Notes: generated from the sequence alone by a model not told the origin. DNA of 64,000 bases from Acidobacteriota bacterium (GCA_025353165.1 JANXRE010000031.1:1-64000); one strand, 5' to 3'; positions 1 to 9,288 are shown, numbered from the stretch's first letter. Made by a program: numbers and translations.

Positions 1-60
1 GTTCCAATCCCATGCCGATCAGCCTTCCGAACTACCACCGTAATACCGATCGTTTTCAGT

Positions 61-129
61 TCGGAATGCTGATCGCCATCACTTCGGATTCGTGATCGCC
101 ATCACTTCGGAACGCTGATCGCCATCCCC
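61..129. repeat. Three tandem ~23-bp repeats, IS21-like element end
   Basis: Three imperfect head-to-tail copies (61-83, 84-106, 107-129) share the core TGATCGCCATC preceded by TCGGA. Serial terminal repeats of about 20 bp just inside an end are typical of IS21-family elements, whose IstA transposase binds them. No istA or istB coding sequence is visible inside the window, so this is either an isolated end or the edge of an element lying to the left. The repeat is seen directly; the IS21 assignment is from memory of such ends. Confidence 0.5.
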
Positions 130-149
130 CGGAATCCGCAGGGATCTGC

Positions 150-539
150 ATGGAAACGATGGAGCACCTCACGGACGAATGCCTGAACGGCTACCTGGAG
201 CGGTTATCGAAGGCGGTCCGGCACCTGATGCTGATCATTGTGCCGAACGAGAAAGGCGTCGTGTTCGGCTCGAAGTGGCTGGTCAAGAAAGCCCTCCGCG
301 CCGACCACGACCGGTACAGCGCCTCGGAGTGGGTGGATGCCGTCCTCGGCCGCTGCCACAGGGTCCGACGGGATGACCACAAGGGCTTCGACTACCACAG
401 GCTGATGCGGCAGGCGTCCCCATATTTCCAGGTCAAATCGGTGTCCGGCCTGCCGTTCACAGGCCTTCCGGCACCGCTCGGTTTCACCATGGGGATCGTG
501 GCAAAGCCGCTCCGGGCCGCAACAACGGCGACGGTTTAG
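150..539 (+). CDS. Hypothetical protein, 129 aa
   Basis: This is an open frame of 129 residues that starts 20 bp after the IS21-like repeats, with a weak AGGGA six bases before the ATG. I do not recognise the family. It has no clear signal peptide or membrane segment; the middle is rich in Arg, His and Asp and the end is Gly/Pro/Leu-rich. It does not resemble the start of an IstA transposase. It could be a real small gene, a passenger of the neighbouring element or a chance open frame in GC-rich DNA. Confidence 0.35.
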   Translation: METMEHLTDECLNGYLERLSKAVRHLMLIIVPNEKGVVFGSKWLVKKALRADHDRYSASEWVDAVLGRCHRVRRDDHKGFDYHRLMRQASPYFQVKSVSGLPFTGLPAPLGFTMGIVAKPLRAATTATV

Positions 540-624
540 TCCCCCCGATTCTCACGACTTGCCCTGCCCGGATTCAAGTCAAGCGCCTTCAGGGCAGGGG
601 CCGGCCGGTGCGATGGCCGTTGTT

Positions 625-3600
625 TCAGAACCGGATCTTTGCGCCGAGTTGGATGACCCGGGTGGTTACTCCCTGTACGCCGCCCCCAACAGCGCCGAAG
701 GTTCGCGATTGTACGTTGCGGTCCACCGAGCCGGGGGTCGGATTGAAGTGGTTGAACAAGTTGAAGAACTCCGACCGCAGCTCGATACGCATCCGTTCCC
801 GGATCACGAATTCCTTGTTTAGGGAAAAATCGGCGGTAATCAGACCCGGCAGGCGAATAGCTCCGGTTCTCGGCGTGGTCCCGAAATGACCCCATTGCGC
901 CGGCGCGAAGGCCGCCGTGTTGAACCACCGCTGCCACGTACGTTGACTGGCTGAGAGATTGCCAACTTGTCCCAGCACGACGTCGGCCCGCGATTGCACT
1001 CCGGTACCGGTCGAGTCGACGCCGTAGTCGATGCCGGCGGGAAAGCCGCTCTCGGCCACCACAATCGTGGCGAGCTGCCAGCCATCCAGGATCCGCTTCC
1101 CGGGCCCGCGCAGGGAATGGAAGAACGGTACGTCGTAGATCACCGTCTGGGCGAAACGCTGCGTCAGGTCATAGCCGGACAGCGAGTGCTCGTTGCGCAT
1201 ATTGTAGAAGTCCTGCGGGTTCCCGATGAAGCCGCCGTTGCCGATCAGACCGCCCTGATCGTGCGGGCCGGACAGAGCTTTAGACCAGGTGTAAGCCGTC
1301 AGGAAAGTGAGGCCGCGGCCCATGCGGCGCTCCCCGCGTACCTGCAGCGCGTTGTAGTTCGAGTTTCCAACCGACTTGGTGCCTTCTATGTCGCGCTGGA
1401 ATTTCTGATTCGGGCGGCGGGCGTCGATGGGAGCAATGCTCGGATCGCGGGGGTCCACCAGCGCGATCGGACGGTTGAAGGCCATGTTCCCGTCATCGAA
1501 GGCGATGGACAGATCGGTGCCTTTGGTCCCCACGTAGCCGACGTCGAGCAAAATGTTCCCGCGAAACTGGTGCTGGATGGTCGCGTTCCACTGCTGGATG
1601 TAGGCATCCCGCTCGTTGGGATCGATGGAGGTAGTGTTGTTCAGCGTAGTGCCGGTGGTGGTTTCGACCTTGGCGAACGGGTTGCTGAAAAACAGGTCCG
1701 GCGTGGTTGTGCCACTGCCTTGAATGGAGGCTCCGAGCAGCGCCTGCGCGCCCTCCACCATGGAGAAGTTGGCGTTGGGATGCTCCTGCTGATAGTAGAT
1801 TCCATAACCGGCGCGAAACACCGTGTCGGACAGGAATTGCGGCCGCCAGGCGAGGCCCGCCCGCGGACCAAAATTGTTCCGGTCGGGCCGGAGCAGGGAC
1901 CGCCCGTAAGGCGAGTTTTGCGGAGTGACGAAATCGGTCACCAGGAACCCGTTCTGGTAAACGTCGATGATCTTATTGTCGGACTGATACCAGCGCTGGA
2001 AATAGTCGTAGCGAAGGCCAAGCGTCACGGTGAGGTTCGAGGCCGCTTTCCACTCGTCGTTGACGTAATACGCCTGACCCGTGCTGTACATGTCGGTGAC
2101 GGTGGGGGTGGGGTTGATCGACGCGAGCTTCACATAGCCGAGCAGGAAATCCGCCAGCGCGGAGCCCGTGTAGGTTCCGTCAAAGCGGAACGAGCCTCTC
2201 GGGTTCCGGGCCTGCTCGAAGTAGTAGTTCCGGCGGTCGATCTCGACGCCGATCCGGACGGCGTGGCGCCCGAGCTGCCAGGAGAACCCGTCGGCTATTT
2301 CCCAGAGGCTGTAAGTGCGGTCCCGAGGACCGATCTGGCGCTGGAGATCGTAGGTGGAGATTCCGCCTTCGGGGCCGTTGATCTGAATCGAGGGCGGCCC
2401 GAAATCCTTCGGGCGGCTCGACACGAGGGGAATGTTCATGAGTCCGGCGACGTTGTAAGCCGGGTCGTTGGTGGTGCCGAATACTTCGCCTTCATGCATG
2501 CGGTTCCAGCCGACACGCAACAGGTTCACCATGTTGGAATTGAACGTTCGCGTATAGGTGGTGGCGACGTTCTGGGTGCGGCTCAGGTTGTTCCGGTCGT
2601 CGTGTCCCCAGAACGGCGTTCCTTTCTCCAGCGTGTCGTTCAAAATGTAGCGGCCGCTGACGCTGTCCTTGCTAGAGAAGCTGTGATCCACCCGGCCGGT
2701 GTAGTTGTCCTGGGTGGAAACGGGACTCTGGGGAGTGTTAATGAAGTTGAACACCCCATTCTGGGTGTTCGCGGCGGGCTCGAATTTCAGAAATGTCAGG
2801 GCTTGCGGGCTGAGCGCGGCGGTGGGAATCACGTTGCCGGCGATGCCGACATGGAGCGGATCGCGCAGAACGATGGCGTTGCCCTTGTTGTCCGTCAATC
2901 CGGTGAGGTCGCCGGTACGCTGAGCGCTGGTCGGGACAATGGCATAGCCGGGCACCGCCCCTAGAGCCTGCCGGCCGGATTCCCAGTTGAAGAAGAAGAA
3001 GGTCTTGTTCGTGCCGTGGTAGAGCTTGGGGATCAGGACGGGGCCGCCGAAGTTCGCGCCGTACTGGTTGCGGTTCAGGCGGGCCGATTTCAGGTCCTTG
3101 TTGGCAATGGCATTGTAGGTGGACGTCAAGGCATCGTTCCTATTGAACTCCCACAGCGTTCCGTGAAAGTCATTCGTGCCGCTCTTGGTGATGAGGTTGA
3201 TTTGGCCTCCCGGCGCCGCTCCCGAATCCGCCGCGTAAGAGTTCGTCTCCACCTTCAACTCCGCCAGTGAATCCACCGAGGGACTGAAAGCGTAGGTAAA
3301 TGCGTCCCCGTCCATGGACTCGATGCCGTCGATGTAGTATCGATTCGCCGTGTCGCGAACGCCGTTGGCCGAGAACCCGGTGGATCCGAACGCGCTGTCG
3401 CTCTGGCCGATGGAGCCTCGCCCGCGCCGCACCGTGATAGAACCGGGCGTGCCTGGCTGGGCGCCGGGAATCAACTGCGCCAACTGGACGAAGTTGCGGC
3501 CGTTCAGGGGGAGTTCGGCAATCTCGGTTGAGTCTATGGTTGTGCCAACCGTTGCATTTTCCGTCTGCAGCGCAACGGCGCTAGCCTGCACATTGACGCT

Positions 3601-3951
3601 CTGCGTGACGTCGCCCACTTCCATCCGAAAATCGTACCGGCTCGTCTGGCCGACAAAAAGAATAATCCCCGAGACCTTGCTTTGGCGGAATCCCGCCCGG
3701 GACGCAGTAATCGAGTAGTCGCCGGCCGGAAGGAAGGGGACCGTGTAGTCTCCCGTGGCGTCGGTTTTGGCCTCGCGGGGCACGCCCGTCTGCTGGTTCA
3801 GGACGGTCACGGAGCCGCCGGAGACGACCGATCCGGAAGGGTCGGTTATCGTTCCAACCAGGGTCGCCGTGGTTTGCTGCCCGTACAGGGACAGCGAAAG
3901 GGGTGCAGTGAGAAGCAGCGCGAACGCTAGCCAGGGCTTATTCATTAGCAT
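625..3951 (-). CDS. TonB-dependent receptor, Oar-like, with carboxypeptidase-regulatory domain
   Basis: The product (1108 aa) is an outer-membrane beta-barrel receptor probably for TonB-energised uptake of an oligosaccharide or similar large substrate. In order there is a signal peptide (about 1-25), a carboxypeptidase-regulatory-like beta-sandwich (about 28-110, with the pattern GTITDPSGSVV), a plug domain (about 115-235, including ELPLNGRNF) and a long barrel ending in the aromatic residue of KIRF. A longer frame reaches 3975, but GAGG sits nine bases before the ATG at 3951, so I chose that start. It is transcribed divergently from a GntR-type regulator and shares an overlapping promoter with a palindromic operator, so that regulator is its likely controller. 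The substrate is unknown. The large open frame on the opposite strand is a codon-bias shadow. Confidence 0.93.
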   Translation of the reverse strand: MLMNKPWLAFALLLTAPLSLSLYGQQTTATLVGTITDPSGSVVSGGSVTVLNQQTGVPREAKTDATGDYTVPFLPAGDYSITASRAGFRQSKVSGIILFVGQTSRYDFRMEVGDVTQSVNVQASAVALQTENATVGTTIDSTEIAELPLNGRNFVQLAQLIPGAQPGTPGSITVRRGRGSIGQSDSAFGSTGFSANGVRDTANRYYIDGIESMDGDAFTYAFSPSVDSLAELKVETNSYAADSGAAPGGQINLITKSGTNDFHGTLWEFNRNDALTSTYNAIANKDLKSARLNRNQYGANFGGPVLIPKLYHGTNKTFFFFNWESGRQALGAVPGYAIVPTSAQRTGDLTGLTDNKGNAIVLRDPLHVGIAGNVIPTAALSPQALTFLKFEPAANTQNGVFNFINTPQSPVSTQDNYTGRVDHSFSSKDSVSGRYILNDTLEKGTPFWGHDDRNNLSRTQNVATTYTRTFNSNMVNLLRVGWNRMHEGEVFGTTNDPAYNVAGLMNIPLVSSRPKDFGPPSIQINGPEGGISTYDLQRQIGPRDRTYSLWEIADGFSWQLGRHAVRIGVEIDRRNYYFEQARNPRGSFRFDGTYTGSALADFLLGYVKLASINPTPTVTDMYSTGQAYYVNDEWKAASNLTVTLGLRYDYFQRWYQSDNKIIDVYQNGFLVTDFVTPQNSPYGRSLLRPDRNNFGPRAGLAWRPQFLSDTVFRAGYGIYYQQEHPNANFSMVEGAQALLGASIQGSGTTTPDLFFSNPFAKVETTTGTTLNNTTSIDPNERDAYIQQWNATIQHQFRGNILLDVGYVGTKGTDLSIAFDDGNMAFNRPIALVDPRDPSIAPIDARRPNQKFQRDIEGTKSVGNSNYNALQVRGERRMGRGLTFLTAYTWSKALSGPHDQGGLIGNGGFIGNPQDFYNMRNEHSLSGYDLTQRFAQTVIYDVPFFHSLRGPGKRILDGWQLATIVVAESGFPAGIDYGVDSTGTGVQSRADVVLGQVGNLSASQRTWQRWFNTAAFAPAQWGHFGTTPRTGAIRLPGLITADFSLNKEFVIRERMRIELRSEFFNLFNHFNPTPGSVDRNVQSRTFGAVGGGVQGVTTRVIQLGAKIRF

Positions 3952-3985
3952 GTGGGGAAACCTCAAATTTTCCATACAATCCTGC

Positions 3986-4014
3986 TTTAACGATTATCGA
4001 TAATCAAGTATAAT
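3986..4014 (+). promoter_or_regulatory. Promoter of the GntR-type regulator gene
   Basis: A perfect -10 box TATAAT lies at 4009-4014. With a 17-bp spacer the -35 is the poor TTTAAC at 3986-3991, so an activator or weak basal use is possible. The spacer contains the palindrome at 3992-4005. This sits in the only AT-rich stretch between the divergent genes. Confidence 0.55.
3992..4005. promoter_or_regulatory. Palindromic operator GATTATCGATAATC
   Basis: A perfect 14-bp palindrome lies between the divergent receptor and GntR-type genes. It occupies the -35/-10 spacer of the rightward promoter and the expected transcription start region of the leftward one, so a bound dimer would block both. GntR-family dimers bind short palindromes, hence the inference that the adjacent regulator binds here and represses itself and the receptor. 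Confidence 0.6.
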
Positions 4015-4035
4015 TATTGTCATAACACAATGCAA
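4007..4035 (-). promoter_or_regulatory. Promoter of the TonB-dependent receptor gene
   Basis: Read on the minus strand, TTGCAT (4030-4035) and TATACT (4007-4012) are separated by exactly 17 bp, a good sigma70-like pair. Transcription would start near 4000, inside the palindrome. The promoter covers the ATG at 4030, which argues that the regulator's real start is the downstream ATG at 4060. Confidence 0.6.
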
Positions 4036-4059
4036 GGCGAAAACGCGCAAGGGGCTGCG

Positions 4060-4725
4060 ATGTCCCGATTGCCACGGTTTGAGCGGAGCCCCACCCTTCG
4101 CAACACAATCATCACTCATCTTCGAGAGGCGATTGCACGTGGAGAACTGAAAGCCGGCGAACGGGTGACGGAGCTTGGTCTGGCCAAGAGCCTGGGCGTG
4201 GCCCAAAGCACCATGCGCGAGGCGTTTATCGAGCTGGAGAGCCAGGGATTTCTGGAACGGAAAGGGGCGCGGCTCACCTGCGTCAGTGCGTTATCGAGAA
4301 AGCAAATTTCTGAACTTCATCTGGTTCGTAGCCGGCTGGAGGCGCTGGCGGTGGAAGTCCTGACCGGCATGCCGGAGAAGAATCTACTGGCGGCCGGGGA
4401 GGCCTGCGCCGGTATGCTCAGCAGCGCCCAGGAGAACGACCGAACCGGTTTCTATCACCACGATTTGAAGTTTCACCGAAGCCTCTGGCTCGCGACCGGA
4501 AATAGTCACCTGGCGTCCACACTCGAACTGCTGACGGCGAAGCTGTTCGCTTTCGGACTGGCACGCCGGGCGGTGCAGACTCGTGAACACCTGATCACCA
4601 CCGCGGAGGAGCACCGGGAACTGCTGGATCTAATCTCGTCCAGCCAGCGAAGTGTTGCCTTGCACCTTCTGGAGACTTCGTTGAAACGGGCTTGGACCGA
4701 GGATCTTCAGTCGCCCGATCGGTGA
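4060..4725 (+). CDS. GntR family transcriptional regulator, FCD subfamily
   Basis: A 221-aa regulator. The N-terminal winged helix-turn-helix has the usual GntR pattern (LRNTIITHLREAIARGEL, then VTELGLAKSLGVAQSTMREAF), followed by an all-helical FCD ligand domain with the expected HHDLKFHRSLW segment. FCD regulators usually sense sugar acids or other small carboxylates. I chose the ATG at 4060 because AAGGGG lies six bases upstream and the ATG at 4030 falls inside the divergent promoter. Its stop is 15 bp from the end of the convergent glycosidase gene. The palindrome at 3992 is its probable operator; the effector is unknown. Confidence 0.9.
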   Translation: MSRLPRFERSPTLRNTIITHLREAIARGELKAGERVTELGLAKSLGVAQSTMREAFIELESQGFLERKGARLTCVSALSRKQISELHLVRSRLEALAVEVLTGMPEKNLLAAGEACAGMLSSAQENDRTGFYHHDLKFHRSLWLATGNSHLASTLELLTAKLFAFGLARRAVQTREHLITTAEEHRELLDLISSSQRSVALHLLETSLKRAWTEDLQSPDR

Positions 4726-4740
4726 CCGGAGCGTGCCCGC

Positions 4741-6852
4741 TCACGCGATCACTGTCCGTCCCCCTTTCACCCGGACGGTGACATCGCGACCCAAGTGGCA
4801 GAACGTATGGCGCGCTCCTTCCATTCGCTGCGCGCATGTTCCTTCCAGTGCGAGCCCGGTTAGCGACGGCCGGACGCCGAGGCAGCCGCGCGTAAAGCCC
4901 CACAGGATCAACAGGGCGTTGTTGAGTGGCTCGCTGATCAACTGGCCGGTGTCCCATTTCAGCCCGGCGGCCCACAAGCGATTGCGGGCGTAACCGTGGC
5001 GTATGACGCGCTCGAAGGTATCGTAGGCTGCGTCCGCCTGTCCCGCGGCGCCGCGCGCGGCGATTTCGAAACCCGTCGAATGAAAGAAGGAGCAACCGTT
5101 CTCGTAGTTTGGATAGACCTTCTGATTCTGGAGTTCCCCAAAATCCACGAGGTCGCCGAGTTGGGTGACCGGGTACATATTCGCGGGCGTGGCCCAGATG
5201 GCCTCGCGCTTCAGTTTGAACTGGCGGCAGAGATCGTCATAGCGGCGGTCGAGGTGCGCGAGGATGCGCCGGGCCGTCGGCTGGCTAGCGATGCCGAAAA
5301 CGATCGCCAACAGGTTGTGATCGGTGTAGAAATAGCGCCGCCCGGAGCCGGGCATTTTCTCGCGGACGTCGATCCAGTCCATATAAAGCCCGCGATCGTC
5401 GTCCCAAAAAACGCGATGGTAGGCCTCGCGGGAACGGGCGTGGGCGGCCCGGTAACGGCTGGCCATTGCGTCGTCGCCAACGAACGCCGCGAGTTCGGCC
5501 AAGGCCCCTAGCGCGGCGACGCACCAGACGTTGATCAATGCGTCCTTGTGCCCGAAATTGACGATGTCGAACCACCCGCTGCAATGGCGGCCGCCGTCGG
5601 CGAGGCCCGAGGAACCGGGGATTTCGAACACCCCGTCCTGGTCCCGGTCGAGCGCCAGCATGTAGCGCGCGACTCTTTCCGCGGCCGGGAGGACACGCCG
5701 GACAAAATCGCGGCTGCCGGTATTCAGCGCATGGAAATACATCGCCAGGATGAACTGCGGGACCTGGTCGATCAGGTTGCCCCACGGCGCGCGATAGAAA
5801 CCCTGGGCACCCCACCGCGGCATCACAAAACCGTCCGGCTGTGTGCCGGAATCCGCGAAAAACAGCAGCTCCTTTTCGAGGGCCTCCAGCGTTGCCGGGC
5901 TCTGCCGGTAGATGCCCTGAATCATGGGGAACCACGCCATCTCCTGGAGCACCGGAACGCTGGCGGGGTTGTTCCCGAAGAACCAGCCCATCCATTGATT
6001 GTGCACCGCGGCAAAATCGCGGGTCTGTTCCGCCAGGAACCGGTCTGGGATCTCGAGTTCGAACAGGGTTGTGGGAGTGCGGGACAAGCGCAGGGTCCAG
6101 ACTTGCGTCTGGCTGGTTCCCGCGTGCCGGGATTGCGGACCGAGAGCCCGGTCCACGCACTCCGCGCCGAGGGCGACCACCGGCGAGGTCCCATCGGCGA
6201 ACGGTTTGGCGTAGCTGAAGAGGCCGGCTTGCAGGCTGCTTTCGAGGGCCAGGCCCGAAGGGGCCAATCGGATGGATTGCTCGCGGCGAGCGGAAAGAGC
6301 TTCGTATTGTCCGGCTCCCCGGACGGGTAGCGGGAACATCTTCGTGCCGTCGAGAACCATGCCGGTGTCGAGGAACCCCGGGATCGGGAGGAACCGGTGG
6401 CGGTCCGAGGTTTTGAAGACCAGGGCCGGGAAGCGATCGGCGGCGAGGACTACGTCCCGCAGCCACTCGCGGTCGATTCGCCAGGTGAGCAGGTCTCCCG
6501 CAAGCGTCAGCTCCCAGTTCTCGCGTGCGATGGGGTCGGATTCCGGGCCGAGCAGGATGCCATTGACGCGGATGGACGACTCGGCCGAAGCGGCGGCACC
6601 GGACTCGGGCAGCCGGGCAAAATGCCACTCTCCTCCTAGCGGCAATAGCGCGGTGCCGCTGCGGAGGAGGCCTTCGGCGGGGTTTTCAACAACCAGACTG
6701 TCGAGTGCGCCGGGCGCGAAACGGTCCACCCACACTCCTTGCGAGCCCGCGACCACCGCTACCCGGAACGACGGGTTTTCGATCGTCAGGGCGCCACGCG
6801 CCGGCGACGCCAGGGCCGCGATCGATTGTAGAAACAGTTTGCGGGTCATCAT
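4741..6852 (-). CDS. Secreted (alpha/alpha)6-barrel glycoside hydrolase-like protein
   Basis: A 703-aa protein with a short signal-like N-terminus (MMTRKLFLQSIAALAS), a beta-rich region to about residue 270, and an (alpha/alpha)6 toroid resembling the GH63/GH37/amylo-1,6-glucosidase clan. Supporting segments are the W/D-rich stretch around HNQWMGWFFGNNP, QVPQFILAMYFHAL, DRDQDGVFEIPGSS and FFHSTGFEIAARG, typical of glycogen-debranching or trehalase-like folds. I cannot name the substrate. The open frame extends upstream to 7224, but that extension overlaps the divergent ilvD gene, and the signal peptide fixes the start at 6852. It points toward the GntR-type gene and may belong functionally with the neighbouring receptor in carbohydrate use. 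Confidence 0.7.
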   Translation of the reverse strand: MMTRKLFLQSIAALASPARGALTIENPSFRVAVVAGSQGVWVDRFAPGALDSLVVENPAEGLLRSGTALLPLGGEWHFARLPESGAAASAESSIRVNGILLGPESDPIARENWELTLAGDLLTWRIDREWLRDVVLAADRFPALVFKTSDRHRFLPIPGFLDTGMVLDGTKMFPLPVRGAGQYEALSARREQSIRLAPSGLALESSLQAGLFSYAKPFADGTSPVVALGAECVDRALGPQSRHAGTSQTQVWTLRLSRTPTTLFELEIPDRFLAEQTRDFAAVHNQWMGWFFGNNPASVPVLQEMAWFPMIQGIYRQSPATLEALEKELLFFADSGTQPDGFVMPRWGAQGFYRAPWGNLIDQVPQFILAMYFHALNTGSRDFVRRVLPAAERVARYMLALDRDQDGVFEIPGSSGLADGGRHCSGWFDIVNFGHKDALINVWCVAALGALAELAAFVGDDAMASRYRAAHARSREAYHRVFWDDDRGLYMDWIDVREKMPGSGRRYFYTDHNLLAIVFGIASQPTARRILAHLDRRYDDLCRQFKLKREAIWATPANMYPVTQLGDLVDFGELQNQKVYPNYENGCSFFHSTGFEIAARGAAGQADAAYDTFERVIRHGYARNRLWAAGLKWDTGQLISEPLNNALLILWGFTRGCLGVRPSLTGLALEGTCAQRMEGARHTFCHLGRDVTVRVKGGRTVIA

Positions 6853-6894
6853 GACTGGAAGCGGGAAGTATAGCTGATAGGATGAAAGATTCCT

Positions 6895-8556
6895 ATGAAG
6901 CTCCACAGCCATACGATCACACAGGGCCGGGATCGCGCACCCGCCCGCGCGATGCTCAAGGCCATCGGATTTTCCGACGAGGACCTGCGCAAACCCATCA
7001 TCGGCATCGCCAATACGTGGATCGAAACCATGCCGTGCAATTACAACCTGCGCGAATTGGCGGTCCATGTAAAAGAGGGCGTACGGCAGGCCGGCGGCAC
7101 GCCCATGGAGTTCAACACGATCGCAATCAGCGACGGCGTGACCATGGGCACCGAGGGGATGAAAGCCTCGCTGGTCAGCCGCGACCTGATTGCCGACTCC
7201 ATCGAACTGGTCGCGCGCGGCCACATGTTCGACGGCATCGTGGCGCTGGTGGCCTGCGACAAGACGATTCCCGGCGCGGCGATGGCGCTGCTGCGCCTGA
7301 ATGTTCCCGGCGTGATCCTATACGGCGGATCCATTCTGCCCGGCCACTATAAGGGCCGCGACCTGACGGTGCAGGACGTGTTTGAAGCCGTGGGCGCGCA
7401 CGCGGCGGGTAAGATCGACGACGCGGAACTGCTCGCCATTGAGAATTCGGCGTGCCCCGGGGCGGGCGCATGTGGGGGCCAGTTCACCGCCAACACGATG
7501 GCGACCGTGATGGAGATGATCGGACTCTCGCCGATGGGGACCGCCGCGGTGCCGCAGGTGGACGCCGGGAAGGCCGAAGTGGCGCGGCGCTGCGGCGCGG
7601 TAGTGATGGACGCCGTGCGCAACAACCGGTGCCCGCGCGACATCGTGACGCGCGCGGCGTTCGAAAACGCCATCGCCTCGGTGGCCGCGAGCGGCGGCTC
7701 TACAAATTCCGTTTTGCATCTGCTGGCGATGGCTCGCGAGGCCGGCGTGGAACTGGATATCGAGGATTTCCAGAAGGTGAGCGAGCGGACTCCGCTGCTG
7801 GTGGATCTGAAGCCCGCGGGCCGGTTCGTCGCGGTGGATGTGCATTACGCGGGCGGGATTCCGGTGATTGCGCAGAGGCTGGTCGACGGCGGATACGTCG
7901 ACGGTACCGCGATGACCGTTACGGGTCGCACGTTCGCGGCAGAAGCGGCGGACGCGAAGGAGACGCCAGGGCAGGAGGTCATCCGACCGCTGAGCAATCC
8001 GATCAAGTCGAGCGGGGGCCTGGTGATTCTAAGAGGCAACCTGGCCCCGGACGGCTGCGTGATGAAGGTGACGGGAATCGAGCGGAAAGGGCAGGAGGGA
8101 CCGGCGCGTGTTTTCGATTGTGAAGAGGACGCGATGCACGCCGTCCTTGAGGGCGGGATCCGCGCCGGCGACGTGATCGTGATCCGCTACGAAGGGCCGC
8201 GCGGCGGACCGGGAATGCGCGAGATGCTGGGGGTGACGAGCGCGATTATGGGCGTTGGTCTCGGAGACTCCGTCGCGCTGATCACGGATGGCCGGTTCAG
8301 CGGAGCCACGCGTGGATTCATGGCCGGCCACATCGCTCCGGAGGCCGCCGTGGGCGGGCCGATCGCGGCGGTGCGGGAGGGCGACACGATCTCGATCAGC
8401 ATCGAGAAGCGGACGATCGAATTAAAGGTGAGCGAGGAAGAGTTGCGGGAGCGGCTCGCGGGGTGGAAGAAGCCCGCCGTGAAGTATGCGACGGGGGTTT
8501 TTGCGAAGTATGTGAAGTTGGTTTCGTCGGCGGCGGAGGGTGCGGTTACGGGCTGA
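6895..8556 (+). CDS. ilvD: Dihydroxy-acid dehydratase
   Basis: IlvD (553 aa) dehydrates 2,3-dihydroxy-isovalerate and -methylvalerate to the keto acids leading to valine, isoleucine, leucine and pantothenate. The iron-sulphur ligand cysteines are visible as MPCN (C48), ACDKT (C121) and GACGG (C193). The C-terminal swivelling beta-barrel with GGPGMREM and GRFSGATRG is complete, and the length is normal. It stands alone: ilvB, ilvC and leu genes are not adjacent. The start ATG follows GAAAGA, and the divergent glycosidase gene starts 42 bp upstream, so promoters for both lie in that gap. Confidence 0.97.
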   Translation: MKLHSHTITQGRDRAPARAMLKAIGFSDEDLRKPIIGIANTWIETMPCNYNLRELAVHVKEGVRQAGGTPMEFNTIAISDGVTMGTEGMKASLVSRDLIADSIELVARGHMFDGIVALVACDKTIPGAAMALLRLNVPGVILYGGSILPGHYKGRDLTVQDVFEAVGAHAAGKIDDAELLAIENSACPGAGACGGQFTANTMATVMEMIGLSPMGTAAVPQVDAGKAEVARRCGAVVMDAVRNNRCPRDIVTRAAFENAIASVAASGGSTNSVLHLLAMAREAGVELDIEDFQKVSERTPLLVDLKPAGRFVAVDVHYAGGIPVIAQRLVDGGYVDGTAMTVTGRTFAAEAADAKETPGQEVIRPLSNPIKSSGGLVILRGNLAPDGCVMKVTGIERKGQEGPARVFDCEEDAMHAVLEGGIRAGDVIVIRYEGPRGGPGMREMLGVTSAIMGVGLGDSVALITDGRFSGATRGFMAGHIAPEAAVGGPIAAVREGDTISISIEKRTIELKVSEEELRERLAGWKKPAVKYATGVFAKYVKLVSSAAEGAVTG

Positions 8557-8564
8557 TTAGCCAC

Positions 8565-8626
8565 CGACTCCCTTACGGTCGCCGCTCGGAAACGCCTTCT
8601 GAGCCGCGCGCGTTAGCAAGCGGGCT
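8565..8626. repeat. Possible REP-like repeat fused to the 3' end of nth
   Basis: This stretch encodes the last residues of Nth (LANARGSEGVSERRP on the minus strand). Peptides of the form LANARGSE recur at C-termini of unrelated proteins in acidobacterial genomes because an intergenic repeat is read through. It includes the short inverted pair GCTC/GAGC. Only one copy occurs in this window, so its repeat status rests on recall and needs a genome-wide count. Confidence 0.35.
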
Positions 8627-9280
8627 GATTTTGTCCGTCGACTCGCATAGCGGGTCGAGGGGACACTGGTCGCATTTCGGCTTCCGCGCGTCGCAGATGT
8701 TGCGGCCGAAGTGAATCACCTGGTGCGAGAAGAGAATCCACCGCTCCTTCGGCAGGATCTTTATCAGGTCCTGTTCGATCTTCACCGGGTCGGTGTTTTT
8801 TGTCAGATCCAAGCGACGCGCAATCCGCTGGACGTGCGTGTCCACCACGACGCCGCCGGCGATACCGAACGCCGTTCCGAGAACGACGTTCGCTGTTTTT
8901 CGCGCCGCCCCGGGCACCTTCACTAATTCCTCCATGGTCCTCGGCACTTGCCCGTTATGATCCGTCAGGATCTTGCGGGCCGCTCCGATCAGCGACTTCG
9001 ACTTGTTGTTGAAGAAGCCGGTGGACCGGATATCGGCCGCGAGTTCCGGCTGATTGGCGTTGGCGACATCCTCGATGGTGGGGTACTTCCGGAAGAGCCC
9101 CGGAGTCACTTCGTTTACCCGCTTGTCCGTGCACTGCGCGGAGAGAATCGTCGCCGCCAGCAGTTCCCAGGCGTTCGCGTGGCGCAGCGCGCAGGTGGCT
9201 TGCGGGTACAGCTTGTCCAGCTCCGCAAGAATGCGCGGCAGCCGTATCGCGAGGGCGGGTTTCTTTGGCATCGGCGTCAT
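8573..9280 (-). CDS. nth: Endonuclease III (DNA glycosylase/AP lyase)
   Basis: A base-excision repair enzyme that removes oxidised pyrimidines and nicks the abasic site. The helix-hairpin-helix and catalytic lysine are in VPGAARKTA (K128 counting from the start at 9280), the catalytic aspartate is in VVVDTHVQR (D147), and the four-cysteine cluster loop has the canonical spacing C-x6-C-x2-C-x5-C (C196-C212). The protein is 235 aa against about 211 for E. coli; about 20 residues of the excess are a tail after the last cysteine (see the repeat at 8565). A longer frame reaches 9340 but overlaps the divergent gene. The two divergent start codons are only 8 bp apart. Confidence 0.95.
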   Translation of the reverse strand: MTPMPKKPALAIRLPRILAELDKLYPQATCALRHANAWELLAATILSAQCTDKRVNEVTPGLFRKYPTIEDVANANQPELAADIRSTGFFNNKSKSLIGAARKILTDHNGQVPRTMEELVKVPGAARKTANVVLGTAFGIAGGVVVDTHVQRIARRLDLTKNTDPVKIEQDLIKILPKERWILFSHQVIHFGRNICDARKPKCDQCPLDPLCESTDKISPLANARGSEGVSERRP

Positions 9281-9288
9281 AATAGCAT

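Noticed and set aside
967-2964. A 665-codon open frame on the plus strand opposite the TonB receptor
   Set aside because: It lies wholly antisense to a receptor with clear domains; its translation is low-complexity V/G/R/A-rich, as expected from GC-rich codon bias.
5285-6628. A 447-codon minus-strand frame, and several plus-strand frames, within the glycosidase gene
   Set aside because: They are alternative-frame shadows of the glycosidase, Arg/Pro/Gly-rich with no recognisable domain or start.
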